A stretch of DNA of 43,605 nt. Origin: an uncultured Oscillospiraceae bacterium (GTDB lineage: Bacteria > Bacillota > Clostridia > Oscillospirales > Ruminococcaceae). The notes beneath the pieces were generated by a model that was given only the letters and a program-made list of their open reading frames with translations, ran no database searches and had not been told where the DNA came from. The stretch is taken from contig CAJTSZ010000004.1 of NCBI GenBank assembly GCA_910578755.1, positions 1 through 43,605 on the forward strand. The letters are read 5' to 3'. Shown one piece after another: positions 9,029 to 18,192 of this stretch. A program made the translations under genes and the position numbers. The number at the start of each line of letters is the position of its first letter. The stretch's first letter is position 1.

Positions 9029-9064
9029 AAAAGAGTAGAGGCGCATCGGCGCCTCTACTCTTTT
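9029..9064. terminator. Bidirectional terminator, GNAT gene and hflX
   Basis: AAAAGAGTAGAGGCGC (9029-9044) and GCGCCTCTACTCTTTT (9049-9064) form a perfect 16-bp stem with a 4-nt loop and A/T flanks on both sides. It serves the convergent GNAT gene and hflX. The last codons and stop of hflX (stop at 9055-9057) lie inside the stem. Confidence 0.9.
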
Positions 9065-10299
9065 ATAATATAGTCCTGCACTTTGTGGCAGATTTTAATG
9101 TCCACCAGGGCTTCTACAAAAACGCCGTCCTCCCGATAGTCCTCAATATCCACGCGGCCCAGTTCCCGTATTTCGCTGATAAGCCCCGCCTTACTGTAGG
9201 GCAAAAGCAGCTGTAAGCGGCGATGGGTCTCCGGCAAATTCAGGGCAATTTTCTCCAAGAGGGCATCCAAGCCTTCGCCGGTTTTGGCGGAAATGGCTGC
9301 AGTGTGCTTATCTATGGTAAGGGGCGGCAAAACCACCTTGTCACACTTATTCAGCACAGTAAGCACCGGCACCTGGCCGGCGCCAAGGTCGGCCAAAACC
9401 TGGGTGGTAATTTCCAGCTGGTGGTCAAATTCCGGGGAGGAAACATCGCATACGTTTAAAATTAAATCGGCGTTTACAGCCTCCTCCAGGGTGGATTTAA
9501 AGGCCTCTACCAGGTGGTGGGGCAGGCGGCTTACCAGGCCAACGGTATCCACCAGCATCACCTTGCGGCCGTCCGGCAGCAGCAAGGCCCGGGAGGTAGG
9601 GTCCAGGGTAGCAAAGAGCATATCTTGGGCGAGGACGCCTGCATCTGTTAAGGTGTTCAGCAAAGTGGATTTTCCCACATTGGTGTAGCCTACAATGGCA
9701 ACGCTGACCACATTGTCCTTTTTGCGGCGCTGGTGCAGCATACCGCGGCGCTTTTCCAGTTCCGCCAGTTGGTCCTCCAGGGCGTTAATGCGGCGGCGGA
9801 TATGCCGTCGGTCGCTTTCCAACTTGGTTTCACCGGGGCCCCGGGTACCAATGCCGCCGCCCAGGCGGGAAAGGCTGGTGCCCAGGCCGGAAAGCCGGGG
9901 CAGCCGGTACCTTAGCTGGGCTAACTCCACCTGTAAGCGGCCTTCGCTGGTGCGGGCCCGCTGGGCAAAAATATCTAAAATAAGGGTGGTACGGTCAATA
10001 ATTTTAGCATCCACCACTTTTTCAATGTTTTTTTGCTGGGCAGGGGAAAGCTCGTGGTCAAAAATAACCAAGGTAATCTGGTTGGCCTCCACATATTCGG
10101 CAATTTCCTGCAAACGGCCGGAGCCCATTACCGTGGCGGGGTCAAAGCTTTCTTTTTTTTGGGTAGCGCGGCCCGCCACCTGGGCGCCGGCGGACCTTGC
10201 CAACTCCTCCAGCTCATCCAAGGAGCGTTCCACATCGTATTCTCCGGTATCTACACAGGCCAAAAGGGCCAGTTCTATTTCTTCTTTGTTTTCGTACAT
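9055..10299 (-). CDS. hflX: Ribosome-associated GTPase HflX
   Basis: HflX is a conserved GTPase that binds the large ribosomal subunit and can split stalled ribosomes. The product has 414 residues when started at ATG 10299, which has GGAGG upstream; the longer frame adds an unlikely hydrophobic stretch. The N-terminal HflX domain is followed by the glycine-rich GLGTSLSRLGGGIGTRGPGE-type segment. The GTPase domain has VAIVGYTNVGKSTL (G1), DTVGLVSRLPHHL (G3) and NKCD (G4). It is an isolated leftward gene, convergent with the GNAT gene. Its upstream region (10300-10500) is A-rich with no recognisable gene. Confidence 0.95.
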   Translation of the reverse strand: MYENKEEIELALLACVDTGEYDVERSLDELEELARSAGAQVAGRATQKKESFDPATVMGSGRLQEIAEYVEANQITLVIFDHELSPAQQKNIEKVVDAKIIDRTTLILDIFAQRARTSEGRLQVELAQLRYRLPRLSGLGTSLSRLGGGIGTRGPGETKLESDRRHIRRRINALEDQLAELEKRRGMLHQRRKKDNVVSVAIVGYTNVGKSTLLNTLTDAGVLAQDMLFATLDPTSRALLLPDGRKVMLVDTVGLVSRLPHHLVEAFKSTLEEAVNADLILNVCDVSSPEFDHQLEITTQVLADLGAGQVPVLTVLNKCDKVVLPPLTIDKHTAAISAKTGEGLDALLEKIALNLPETHRRLQLLLPYSKAGLISEIRELGRVDIEDYREDGVFVEALVDIKICHKVQDYIIKE

Positions 10300-10705
10300 T
10301 CTTTGTCCTCCGTAATGGTAAGCGGCAGGGCCAAAGGGCGTTGCCGCAGGGTGTTCAGCGGGAAAATAGGGGCGGAAAACGGCGCAAAACAGTGGAAAAA
10401 GGGGCCGAAAAACCACCAAAAACACAGAAAAACCACACAAAACGCCGCCTTTATTTTACAACAAAACAACCCCCTTGGCAATTACTGCCCTAGCAAAAAA
10501 TAGTTGAGCAAAGCGAAACTATTTTTTCTTGTGTAGCTTTGTATAAAACGGGGCGCAGGGCACTTGTGCAAAATAGAAGCCTTGTAAGCGCCCCTTGCAA
10601 GTTTTTTGGCTCTGCCTGCAAAATTTGCGAAAATGGCTTCGCTTGTACATCAAATTTTTATTGTGAAGCAATAAAAAAGATTTTTTGCCAAGGCTTTCCT
10701 TTTAC
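10300..10705. other. Gene-free stretch upstream of hflX
   Basis: I see no gene here. AAAAAATAGTT and AACTATTTTTT (about 10495-10527) form a hairpin with A/T runs on both sides that could terminate transcription in either direction. Its loop contains GAGCAAAGCGA, similar to the loops of the dispersed CAAGTTCGC repeats. Confidence 0.5.
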
Positions 10706-10734
10706 TTGTAAAAAGGACAGCAACAACGTATAAT
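10706..10734 (+). promoter_or_regulatory. Sigma-A promoter of the NifU-like gene
   Basis: TTGTAA (10706-10711) and TATAAT (10729-10734) are separated by exactly 17 bp and lie about 100 bp before the next start codon. Confidence 0.65.
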
Positions 10735-10831
10735 AAAGATAGCATCTTCCCACGTATTATTTTAGGGAAAACGAGGGAACTTGGCGCTACACACAAAACG
10801 AAGGTCGTTTTGTTTGAAAGGAGTTTTAGAT

Positions 10832-11524
10832 ATGAATTATTCTCACGAAGTGGAGAGAATGTGTCCCGTGGCAAAGGGCCCCCACCATGGCCCGGCACCA
10901 ATCCCGGAGGAGGGGAACTGGGTAAAGGCATATCAGATTTCCGATATTTCCGGCCTTTCCCACGGCATTGGCTGGTGCGCCCCCCAGCAGGGCGCCTGCA
11001 AGCTTACTTTAAACGTAAAAAACGGCGTGATTGAGGAAGCCTTGGTGGAAACCCTGGGCTGCTCCGGCATGACCCATTCCGCCGCCATGGCGGGGGAGAT
11101 ACTCCCCGGAAAAACCTTGCTGGAGGCATTAAATACCGACCTGGTGTGCGACGCTATCAACGTAGCCATGCGGGAAATTTTTAAACAGTTGGCTTACGGC
11201 AGAACCCAAACCGCCTTTTCCGAAGGGGGGCTGCCCATTGGCGCCGGCCTGGAGGACCTGGGCAAAGGTTTGCGCTCCCAGGTGGGCACCATTTTTTCTA
11301 CAGGCTTAAAGGGCGTGCGCTACTTGGAGCTGGCAGAAGGGTACATCCTCTCCGTTGCCTTGGACGAAGATAACGAGGCCATTGGCTACAAATTTGTAAA
11401 GGTGGGCAAAATGCTGGAGGATATCCGCCACGGCATGGATCCCAACCAGGCATACGAGAAAAACATTGGTACATACGGTCGCTATGAAAACGCTGCAAAA
11501 TATATCGACCCCCGTGAAGAATAG
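10832..11524 (+). CDS. NifU-like iron-sulfur scaffold-type protein
   Basis: The 230-residue protein has a central region (about residues 45-110) resembling the NifU/IscU scaffold fold: GACKLTLNVKNGVIEEALVE followed by TLGCSGMTHSAAMAGEIL and a helical segment. Two conserved-looking Cys are present there (GCSG and LVCD), plus GWCAPQQGAC just before. Scaffold proteins of this type assemble iron-sulfur clusters, but this one is longer than IscU and its client is unknown. It has GAAAGGAG upstream of ATG 10832 and a consensus promoter. The GGGtGRT-family gene starts 18 bp downstream, so the two are cotranscribed and probably act together. The precise function is inference. Confidence 0.65.
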   Translation: MNYSHEVERMCPVAKGPHHGPAPIPEEGNWVKAYQISDISGLSHGIGWCAPQQGACKLTLNVKNGVIEEALVETLGCSGMTHSAAMAGEILPGKTLLEALNTDLVCDAINVAMREIFKQLAYGRTQTAFSEGGLPIGAGLEDLGKGLRSQVGTIFSTGLKGVRYLELAEGYILSVALDEDNEAIGYKFVKVGKMLEDIRHGMDPNQAYEKNIGTYGRYENAAKYIDPREE

Positions 11525-11542
11525 GACAGGAGGGAAAAACAC

Positions 11543-12544
11543 ATGGCTAAGTTTGAAGGACAGGAAAGAAGAATGCCTAAAATAGAGGCATGCCTGAAAG
11601 AATACGGCTTTTCCTCCCTGGAGGATGCAAGGGACCTTTGCGCCGGCAAGGGGATTGATGTAGAGCAAATTGTAAAGGGTATACAGCCTATTGCGTTTGA
11701 AAATGCAGTTTGGGCTTACACCTTGGGTACTGCCATTGCCATTAAAAAAGGTATTTCTGTTGCCGCCCAGGCTGCGGAAGCCATTGGGGAAGGGCTGCAA
11801 GCCTTTTGTATTCCCGGTTCCGTTGCGGAACAGCGCCAGGTGGGCCAGGGCCACGGAAACTTAGGGGCTATGCTGCTGCGGGAGGAAACAGGCTGCTTTT
11901 GCTTTTTGGCAGGGCATGAATCCTTTGCGGCTGCGGAAGGCGCTATTGGTATTGCCCGAACAGCCAATAAGGCAAGAAAAACCCCTCTGCGGGTTATCCT
12001 TAACGGCTTAGGTAAGGACGCCGCTTATATTATTTCCCGTATTAACGGTTTTACTTATGTGGAAACCGAATACGACTTTTTTACAGGCCAGCTGAAGGTT
12101 GTACGGGAAAAAGCCTTTTCCCAGGGGGACAAGGCAAAGGTGCGCTGCTACGGCTGCAACGACGTGCTGGAGGGCGTTGCCGTAATGCAGGCGGAAAAGG
12201 TAGACGTTTCCATTACCGGCAACTCTACAAACCCAACCCGGTTCCAGCACCCTGTTGCAGGCACCTATAAAAAATGGTGCTGGGAAAACGGCGTAAAATA
12301 TTTTTCCGTTGCTTCCGGCGGCGGTACCGGGCGTACCCTGCACCCGGATAATATGGCCGCGGGCCCAGCCTCCTATGGTATGACAGACACCATGGGCAGA
12401 ATGCACAGCGACGCCCAGTTTGCAGGCTCCTCCTCCGTGCCGGCCCATGTGGAAATGATGGGCCTGATTGGTATGGGCAACAACCCAATGGTTGGCGCCA
12501 CCGTGGCCTGCGCTGTTGCTGTGGAAGAGAGTGCAAAAGCATAG
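11543..12544 (+). CDS. GGGtGRT family protein
   Basis: The 333-residue product carries the family-naming motif as ASGGGTGRTLHPDN (near residue 258). Conserved-looking Cys/Gly segments precede it (VRCYGCNDVLEG, ETGCFCFLAGHES). The GGGtGRT family is known only as a conserved bacterial and archaeal protein family; I know no firmly established activity. No signal peptide is visible and the protein looks cytoplasmic; its Gly/Ala-rich C terminus (AHVEMMGLIGMGNNPMVGAT) is not a clear membrane helix. It is cotranscribed with the NifU-like gene and followed by a strong terminator. The pairing suggests an iron-sulfur or redox role, which is inference. GGAGG precedes the ATG at 11543. Confidence 0.75.
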   Translation: MAKFEGQERRMPKIEACLKEYGFSSLEDARDLCAGKGIDVEQIVKGIQPIAFENAVWAYTLGTAIAIKKGISVAAQAAEAIGEGLQAFCIPGSVAEQRQVGQGHGNLGAMLLREETGCFCFLAGHESFAAAEGAIGIARTANKARKTPLRVILNGLGKDAAYIISRINGFTYVETEYDFFTGQLKVVREKAFSQGDKAKVRCYGCNDVLEGVAVMQAEKVDVSITGNSTNPTRFQHPVAGTYKKWCWENGVKYFSVASGGGTGRTLHPDNMAAGPASYGMTDTMGRMHSDAQFAGSSSVPAHVEMMGLIGMGNNPMVGATVACAVAVEESAKA

Positions 12545-12571
12545 GCACAGCATTGCCTTTAGAAAAATATA

Positions 12572-12608
12572 AAAAAATCCCTAGCAATTTACTTGCTGGG
12601 GATTTTTT
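12572..12608 (+). terminator. Intrinsic terminator of the NifU-like/GGGtGRT unit
   Basis: AAAAAATCCCTAGCAA (12572-12587) pairs with TTGCTGGGGATTTTTT (12593-12608) with a wobble, ending in a T-run. It lies about 30 bp past the stop. Confidence 0.85.
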
Positions 12609-12649
12609 CGTATTTTTCCTAAGTGAGGCCCTATTTTTTATTAGGAGCG

Positions 12650-12840
12650 TTTGGCTGCTGCCAAGTCTGTGCCCTTTTGAGGGGCTGGGGAACCCCGTTG
12701 GTACAGGATTGGAAGAAGCACAGCACTTCCAAAGGAATGCGGCCGGGTTTGGGGGTGGAACCCCTAAAAATTTGCTGAAAGCAGCCCACAAAATGGGGGT
12801 TGCGCAACTATACAAATAAAAATGTGGGCTCTAAATTGGC
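12650..12840. repeat. Dispersed intergenic repeat copy
   Basis: No gene lies between 12545 and 12957. The segment GTTGGTACAGGATTGGAAG, then CACTTCCAAAGGAATG, is very similar to a segment at about 33226-33270 (GCTGGTAGAGGATTGGAGG, then GCCTCCAAAGGAATG). Both copies end near ACTATACAAAT. The two are homologous members of one repeat family, each with a TTGGA/TCCAA inverted arm. A weak -10 box (TATAAT, 12925-12930) precedes the next gene, without a clear -35. Confidence 0.6.
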
Positions 12841-12957
12841 TTTTTATGCTATAAAAACTGAAAATAAGGGCGAAAAATAGTAGAAAAAATAAAATGTTTA
12901 TGTTATCATTTTACAGGAAATAAGTATAATTTTTTTACCATATAAAGGGGGAGCATT

Positions 12958-15900
12958 ATGAAAAGATTACTTGCTGCCGTGATGTCCATGGTTATGGTTG
13001 TTTCTGCGGCAAACCTGCCTGCCTTAGCAATAGGCGGGCAGGCAAAAGTAGCGGACGCCGTGGGGGATTTCACAACGGCTGTCCGTTTGGATTACCCGGA
13101 ATTGCTCGAAAATGTGGAGGGAAAGGAGTTTAGCCTGACTTTAGCAGACAATGAGGGCAATAAAATTCCTCTTAACCTTACGGCGGGAGGGGAAAGCGGA
13201 TCCTTCCAGTTTGCCGGGGAGAATGTAACGGTTACAACAACACTGTTAAATGAACAAGGTGTAGAAATAACTACAGAAAATACAGTTGGTTATTATGAAG
13301 TGGCTTTTCAGGGGCTGCCGAACAATAGAAAGTATACGGTTTCCCTGAAAGCCAATGGATACAGTAATTACACATCGCAGCCCATTGAGATGGAGGCTTA
13401 CTCGAGAAAAATTTTGGTTGGCACTTGGGAAGGCGGCTTTTCCATTGGGGATGTTACCGGTGACAAAAGGATTGACGGGGACGACCTAAATGCGGTTCTT
13501 GGCAGTTTAGGCAAAACCGGTAAGCAAGCAACGGACATAACCCTGGATAACGTTGTAGATATTGAGGACTTAGCCTTAGTACATTCCCGCCAGGGTGCAA
13601 AAGGGGAGGCTGCGGCCTTTGATACCGCGGTAATTGTTGCTGCGGTAACGGATACAGAGGATATATTGGAAGGCTTCCAAGAAGCAGGCACCAATGTGGT
13701 GGGCGATATAGCAGACCTGTTCCTGAACAACGGGGAAACCGTTAAGCTTGAAGCAAAGAGTGATATTGTCCTGCCTTTTTCCTTTGAGAAAAACCCCATT
13801 GAAACCGAATCAATACAAATTACCTCCCCTCAGGGGACAGGCTCCGTTGAAGCCGGTACCGCTGAGGTAGTATATACAGATGAAAATGGCAAGGAACAGA
13901 CAGAAAACATCCCCTTTACGGTACCGCAGGCGCCCCAGGGGGTACACGCCATTGGCCGCAACAGCGGCAGCAATACTTTGGTGATTGACCTGGGCAAGCG
14001 GGTGGCTGTGAAAAAGGTGACTATCACAGTAAGCAAGGTAGAGGGCGAGCCCGGTTATGCCATAGTAGAAAGTATTCAATTCTTAAAGGACATTGTGCCT
14101 GAAAACGCAGAAATTACAAATTCTATACCAATGCGGGTAACCGCAACTGCCGGCAGTGAGGAAGCGGTGCTTTCCTGGAAGTCAGTGGATAATGTGGATG
14201 GTTACATTGTGCGTTGGGGCGAAGAACCAGGAAAATATACAAAAGAACTGAAAGTTTCCCTAACAAAAGCCACGGTTGTTGGCTTGAAAAACCTGAAAAC
14301 ATACTACTTTATTGTACAGGCTTATACAGAGGACGGCTGGAAAGGCGGGTATTCCGAGGTAGTTTCCGCAGTGCCCCAGCCAAATAAGGTGCCGCCTGCG
14401 CCGGATTACTTAACCGTGGAACCCCAGGACAGGGCCCTTACAATTTCCTGGAAAAAGACAAAGGACGCGTTGAAGTACAACGTGTATTACAAGGAAACAG
14501 ACCAGGAACAAAGCGCCTTTAAAAAGGTAGAAGCTGAAATTACAGCCACCAGCTACGCCTTGGGCGGCCTGGAAAACGGCACAAGCTATGATATTTACGT
14601 TACGGCGGAAAATAATTTAGGCGAAGGGCCAAAATCCTTAATGGCCCAGGGCGTGCCGGAAAAACAAATTGTAGAGGCGCCCGACCTGCCTACAGAAAAC
14701 AGAATACCAAACAGCAAAATTACAAAGGTTACAATGACGAACCCAAATAACGTGGATATGAGCTACTACCCCAATGGCTTTGAACCGGGATTTGTAGCCG
14801 ACGACGACTATTCCACCCACTGGACCGCCAAAAGCTTTGGCCTTAGCATGGAGTTTATCTTTGAATTTGACGAAGAACAGGATATGAACTATTTGCTGTA
14901 CATGCCAAGGCAGGACGGCAGATATTGTGAGAGCTTAGTCCGCTATACCATTACCGCCTGGGACGAGCAGGGGAACGAGTATAACCTTACCCCACACGGC
15001 GGCACCATTAAAAACCAGGTGAAAACGGACCGGTACGCCATCTTCTCCTTTGAGCGCTGCAACCGCATTAAAAAAATTGGGGTAGCCGCAGCCCAGTGGG
15101 AAGGTTCCCCAACGCCGGTTTCCCTTTCTGAAGTTGCTTTTTACCAGTATACAGGTGTGGAGGACCAAATTGATGCCCTGTTTACCGACAGCAGCAAAAC
15201 AGCGCTGAGCAGCAGTGCAACAGAGGCGGAAATTGCCCGGTTGAAGCAGCACTTAGAGGAAATGGGCAACTACTACATAAACAAAGAGGTGCTCCAGGAC
15301 GAGGTAAACCTGGCCGAGGAATTGCGGAAAGGCAACCAAGCGGCCCTGGGCCTGGTAAAAGAAGGGCTGTTCTCCATTTCCACTAAAAATGATGTAAGGG
15401 GCTTCAGCACCCTGCAGCCTTTGGGCGCTGTTGCAGGCGCAGGGGAAACAGTGGCCATTTACGCCAATATTCCAGAGGGAGAAACTGTTTCCCTTGTGCC
15501 AACCCAGTATTACTCCGAGGTTAATAGATGGAAGGGCGCGGCAATTACCCTGACAAACGGCCGCAATATTGTAAAAATGCCAACCCTTACCTCCCTAAAT
15601 ACAGAAAAGGGCGGTTCCCTGTACCTGGTTTACAGCGGAAACAAAGGGGACGAAATTAAACTCCATGTGCGGGGGAAAGGCGTAACGGCAATTCCAACCT
15701 TGGAATTGTACAACTGGTACGACCTGACCGAACCCCAGCGCAGAGAGAAAATAGCGGCTTACACAAAGGAACTGAACAGCTACGTTGCGGGCTTAAATAC
15801 CAGCAACATCCAAACCAACATCCGCAATGCAACGGAAATTTCCCTGCCAGGGGTTCTGCTTTCCCTGCCGGCAAATACAGTAAACCAGGGAATTCAAAAA

Positions 15901-18189
15901 GCAAAGATTTCCCCAGAGGAGCAGCTGTACCAAAATGCCCTTGCATGGGAACAGATGATGGATTTGATGTACAAAACCCACGGCGTGGATAACCCAAGGG
16001 AGCAGCAGTCCCGCAACAACATCCGTTACCACAGAATGTTTGCCGGCGCCTTTATGTACGCGGCAGGTGCCCACATTGGCGTTGGCTATGGCTCTACCTC
16101 TGGTTTGGTGCTTGGCCTTCCAGTGAACGGGGACAGCGGCCAGCTGTTTGGCTGGGGTATTGCCCATGAAATTGGCCATAATATGGATACCTTGGGCCAT
16201 GCGGAAATTACAAACAACATTTACTCCCTGTTTGCCCAAACCTATGGCGGCGAGGGAAGCAATAACACAAAAACATCCCGTTTGGAGGCTTCCAACAAAT
16301 ACCCCAAAGTGTTTGATAAAACCTCCTCCGGGGCAAAGGGCCTTTCCAACGACGTATTTACACAGCTGGCCATGTACTGGCAGCTCCACTTAGCTTACGA
16401 CGATGCAGACGGCAACTTCTATAACCTGGTAAATAAGGCTTACCGCCAAGGTGCAGGTGCAGGCTTTACCGGAGATGAAAAATTTGCCGTTGTGGCAAGT
16501 CAGGTGGCAAATAAGGACCTGACCGAGTTCTTTACCCAGTGGGGCGTGGAGCTTTCCCAAGGGGCCAAGGCTGAAATGGGCAGCTATACTCCGGAAACAA
16601 GAAAAATCCACTACCTCTCCGATGAATCCCGCCGCCAGCGGCTGGGTGGAGCAGGGGCGGCCCAGGGTACTGTGAGCATTACCGCAAATGCAGTGGAAAA
16701 AGAAGTAACCGTAACCATTAACGCCAGCATTAACGGGGAAATGCAGGGCTACGAGATTTTGCGCAACGGAACCCCTCACGCCTTTATTCCTGCCGGGGAA
16801 CCATTGACCTTTACAGAAATTATTGGTTCCAGCAACCATAAAGCTATGGAATACCAGGTAAAGGCCATTGATATTTTGGGCAATGTAGTTGATACAAGCA
16901 ATAAGGAACAAGTATCCATTGACCACAATAACGAAATTGACCGAGATCAGTGGACTGCCCAAAAGGCTGAAGATGGTACCCTGACAGTAAGCTTTACCAA
17001 AGAACCTGTTAGAGTATCTGGTATGGTATTTAAAAATATTGCCAGCCTGGAAAACGTGGTAAATGAAGAAGCTACCCTGCCGCCGGAGCAGCCGGAAACA
17101 GACGCCGCAGAGGATAAGACTCCTGATACTCCGCCAGAGGGCAATACCGACGGTAAGGTAGAAGAAGATGCCAATACTCCGCCAGAAGGCAATGTAGAGG
17201 GTAAGGCAGAACAGGGTTCCGCCGTTATGGCCCTGGCAGAAGGGGACAAAGACAGCCAGCAGGAAACTGTGGAAGATAACAACACTACAGATGTTAAGGA
17301 TACCACAGGCGAAAGCGCGGTGAACGGTGAAGAAACCGCAAATAAGGAAAACCTGCAGGACGAAAATACCGCAGATGGCAATAAAGAAGCCACAAGCGGG
17401 GAAGACTTACAGAACAAAGAAACCGCCGAAAATAAAGACGACGGGAAAAACAAGGAAAGGGCCGCCGAACCAGGGAAGATAGTGATTGCGGTGAAGGAAG
17501 AAAACAAGGACTTTGTTCATGCCCTTACTATAGACCTGGCGGAAACAGACCTGACTGACCCGAAAAACGCATTGCAGCTGTTTAACAGCGGCTACACCAA
17601 CGGTAAAGTTTCCATTTTTGAAAACGCGGTGGAAATCCGCATTACCGGTTTGCCAGATTCCGTTACGGAAGAAAACTTTAACTTTGCTGGCTACCCAGGC
17701 GACCTCATTGAATTTATGGACGGCGCCATTGGCCACCTGGCCCATGACTACCAGTATGGGGAGGACAGCAGCCAGGTAATTCCAGCGGGAACCTTAGTTA
17801 TTGTAGGTACTTACCGAGGCGACCCAGTGTACAGCACCATTCGCATTTTGGGAGAATTTATGACGGGTGACCCAGCTGCTGATGAGGCTGAAACAGAAGA
17901 ACGCGCAATTAACGGCGAGGCTTACCTGTTTGCCGAAGTCCCGGACGGAGGAAAACTCAGTGAAATTAACAACGGCATTTGGATTTTTGTTCCCGATGTG
18001 CAGGCGGAAAAAGATCTTCAGGAAAATGAGTGCAGCATCAGCGTACTGCCCGGCAGAATTAAAGCGGAGCTGTACCGCACCGATGACCCTGAGGACGCTA
18101 CCAGCAAACGGAAGACCAGCGATACCAAATGGATTTCTTCCCCAACAGAGGAAACCATGCCTTCTATTACATTACAGGGGGAAAATTAA
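12958..18189 (+). CDS. Secreted multidomain M60 metallopeptidase
   Basis: The 1743-residue protein has a signal peptide (MKRLLAAVMSMVMVV..., cleavage near NLPALA). A dockerin-like pair of calcium-loop repeats is at about 165-216 (GDVTGDKRIDGDDLNAVLG and a second DNVVDIEDLALV). Two fibronectin type III domains follow (about 392-477 and 479-566), then a discoidin/F5-8C-like domain (about 582-730). The M60 peptidase region (about 800-1165) has the zinc motif HEIGH at 1070-1074 and Glu1083 as probable third ligand. An Ig-like region, an acidic Pro/Glu/Asn-rich linker (about 1375-1500, repeated TPPEGN) and a C-terminal beta domain follow. M60 enzymes cleave O-glycosylated mucin-type proteins; this substrate is inferred. 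No LPXTG or transmembrane anchor is visible. The next gene starts 3 bp later. Confidence 0.88.
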   Translation: MKRLLAAVMSMVMVVSAANLPALAIGGQAKVADAVGDFTTAVRLDYPELLENVEGKEFSLTLADNEGNKIPLNLTAGGESGSFQFAGENVTVTTTLLNEQGVEITTENTVGYYEVAFQGLPNNRKYTVSLKANGYSNYTSQPIEMEAYSRKILVGTWEGGFSIGDVTGDKRIDGDDLNAVLGSLGKTGKQATDITLDNVVDIEDLALVHSRQGAKGEAAAFDTAVIVAAVTDTEDILEGFQEAGTNVVGDIADLFLNNGETVKLEAKSDIVLPFSFEKNPIETESIQITSPQGTGSVEAGTAEVVYTDENGKEQTENIPFTVPQAPQGVHAIGRNSGSNTLVIDLGKRVAVKKVTITVSKVEGEPGYAIVESIQFLKDIVPENAEITNSIPMRVTATAGSEEAVLSWKSVDNVDGYIVRWGEEPGKYTKELKVSLTKATVVGLKNLKTYYFIVQAYTEDGWKGGYSEVVSAVPQPNKVPPAPDYLTVEPQDRALTISWKKTKDALKYNVYYKETDQEQSAFKKVEAEITATSYALGGLENGTSYDIYVTAENNLGEGPKSLMAQGVPEKQIVEAPDLPTENRIPNSKITKVTMTNPNNVDMSYYPNGFEPGFVADDDYSTHWTAKSFGLSMEFIFEFDEEQDMNYLLYMPRQDGRYCESLVRYTITAWDEQGNEYNLTPHGGTIKNQVKTDRYAIFSFERCNRIKKIGVAAAQWEGSPTPVSLSEVAFYQYTGVEDQIDALFTDSSKTALSSSATEAEIARLKQHLEEMGNYYINKEVLQDEVNLAEELRKGNQAALGLVKEGLFSISTKNDVRGFSTLQPLGAVAGAGETVAIYANIPEGETVSLVPTQYYSEVNRWKGAAITLTNGRNIVKMPTLTSLNTEKGGSLYLVYSGNKGDEIKLHVRGKGVTAIPTLELYNWYDLTEPQRREKIAAYTKELNSYVAGLNTSNIQTNIRNATEISLPGVLLSLPANTVNQGIQKAKISPEEQLYQNALAWEQMMDLMYKTHGVDNPREQQSRNNIRYHRMFAGAFMYAAGAHIGVGYGSTSGLVLGLPVNGDSGQLFGWGIAHEIGHNMDTLGHAEITNNIYSLFAQTYGGEGSNNTKTSRLEASNKYPKVFDKTSSGAKGLSNDVFTQLAMYWQLHLAYDDADGNFYNLVNKAYRQGAGAGFTGDEKFAVVASQVANKDLTEFFTQWGVELSQGAKAEMGSYTPETRKIHYLSDESRRQRLGGAGAAQGTVSITANAVEKEVTVTINASINGEMQGYEILRNGTPHAFIPAGEPLTFTEIIGSSNHKAMEYQVKAIDILGNVVDTSNKEQVSIDHNNEIDRDQWTAQKAEDGTLTVSFTKEPVRVSGMVFKNIASLENVVNEEATLPPEQPETDAAEDKTPDTPPEGNTDGKVEEDANTPPEGNVEGKAEQGSAVMALAEGDKDSQQETVEDNNTTDVKDTTGESAVNGEETANKENLQDENTADGNKEATSGEDLQNKETAENKDDGKNKERAAEPGKIVIAVKEENKDFVHALTIDLAETDLTDPKNALQLFNSGYTNGKVSIFENAVEIRITGLPDSVTEENFNFAGYPGDLIEFMDGAIGHLAHDYQYGEDSSQVIPAGTLVIVGTYRGDPVYSTIRILGEFMTGDPAADEAETEERAINGEAYLFAEVPDGGKLSEINNGIWIFVPDVQAEKDLQENECSISVLPGRIKAELYRTDDPEDATSKRKTSDTKWISSPTEETMPSITLQGEN

Positions 18190-18192
18190 CAA

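Noticed and set aside
12553..12819. Open frame after the GGGtGRT gene
   Set aside because: It spans the terminator and a repeat copy, so it is not a plausible gene.
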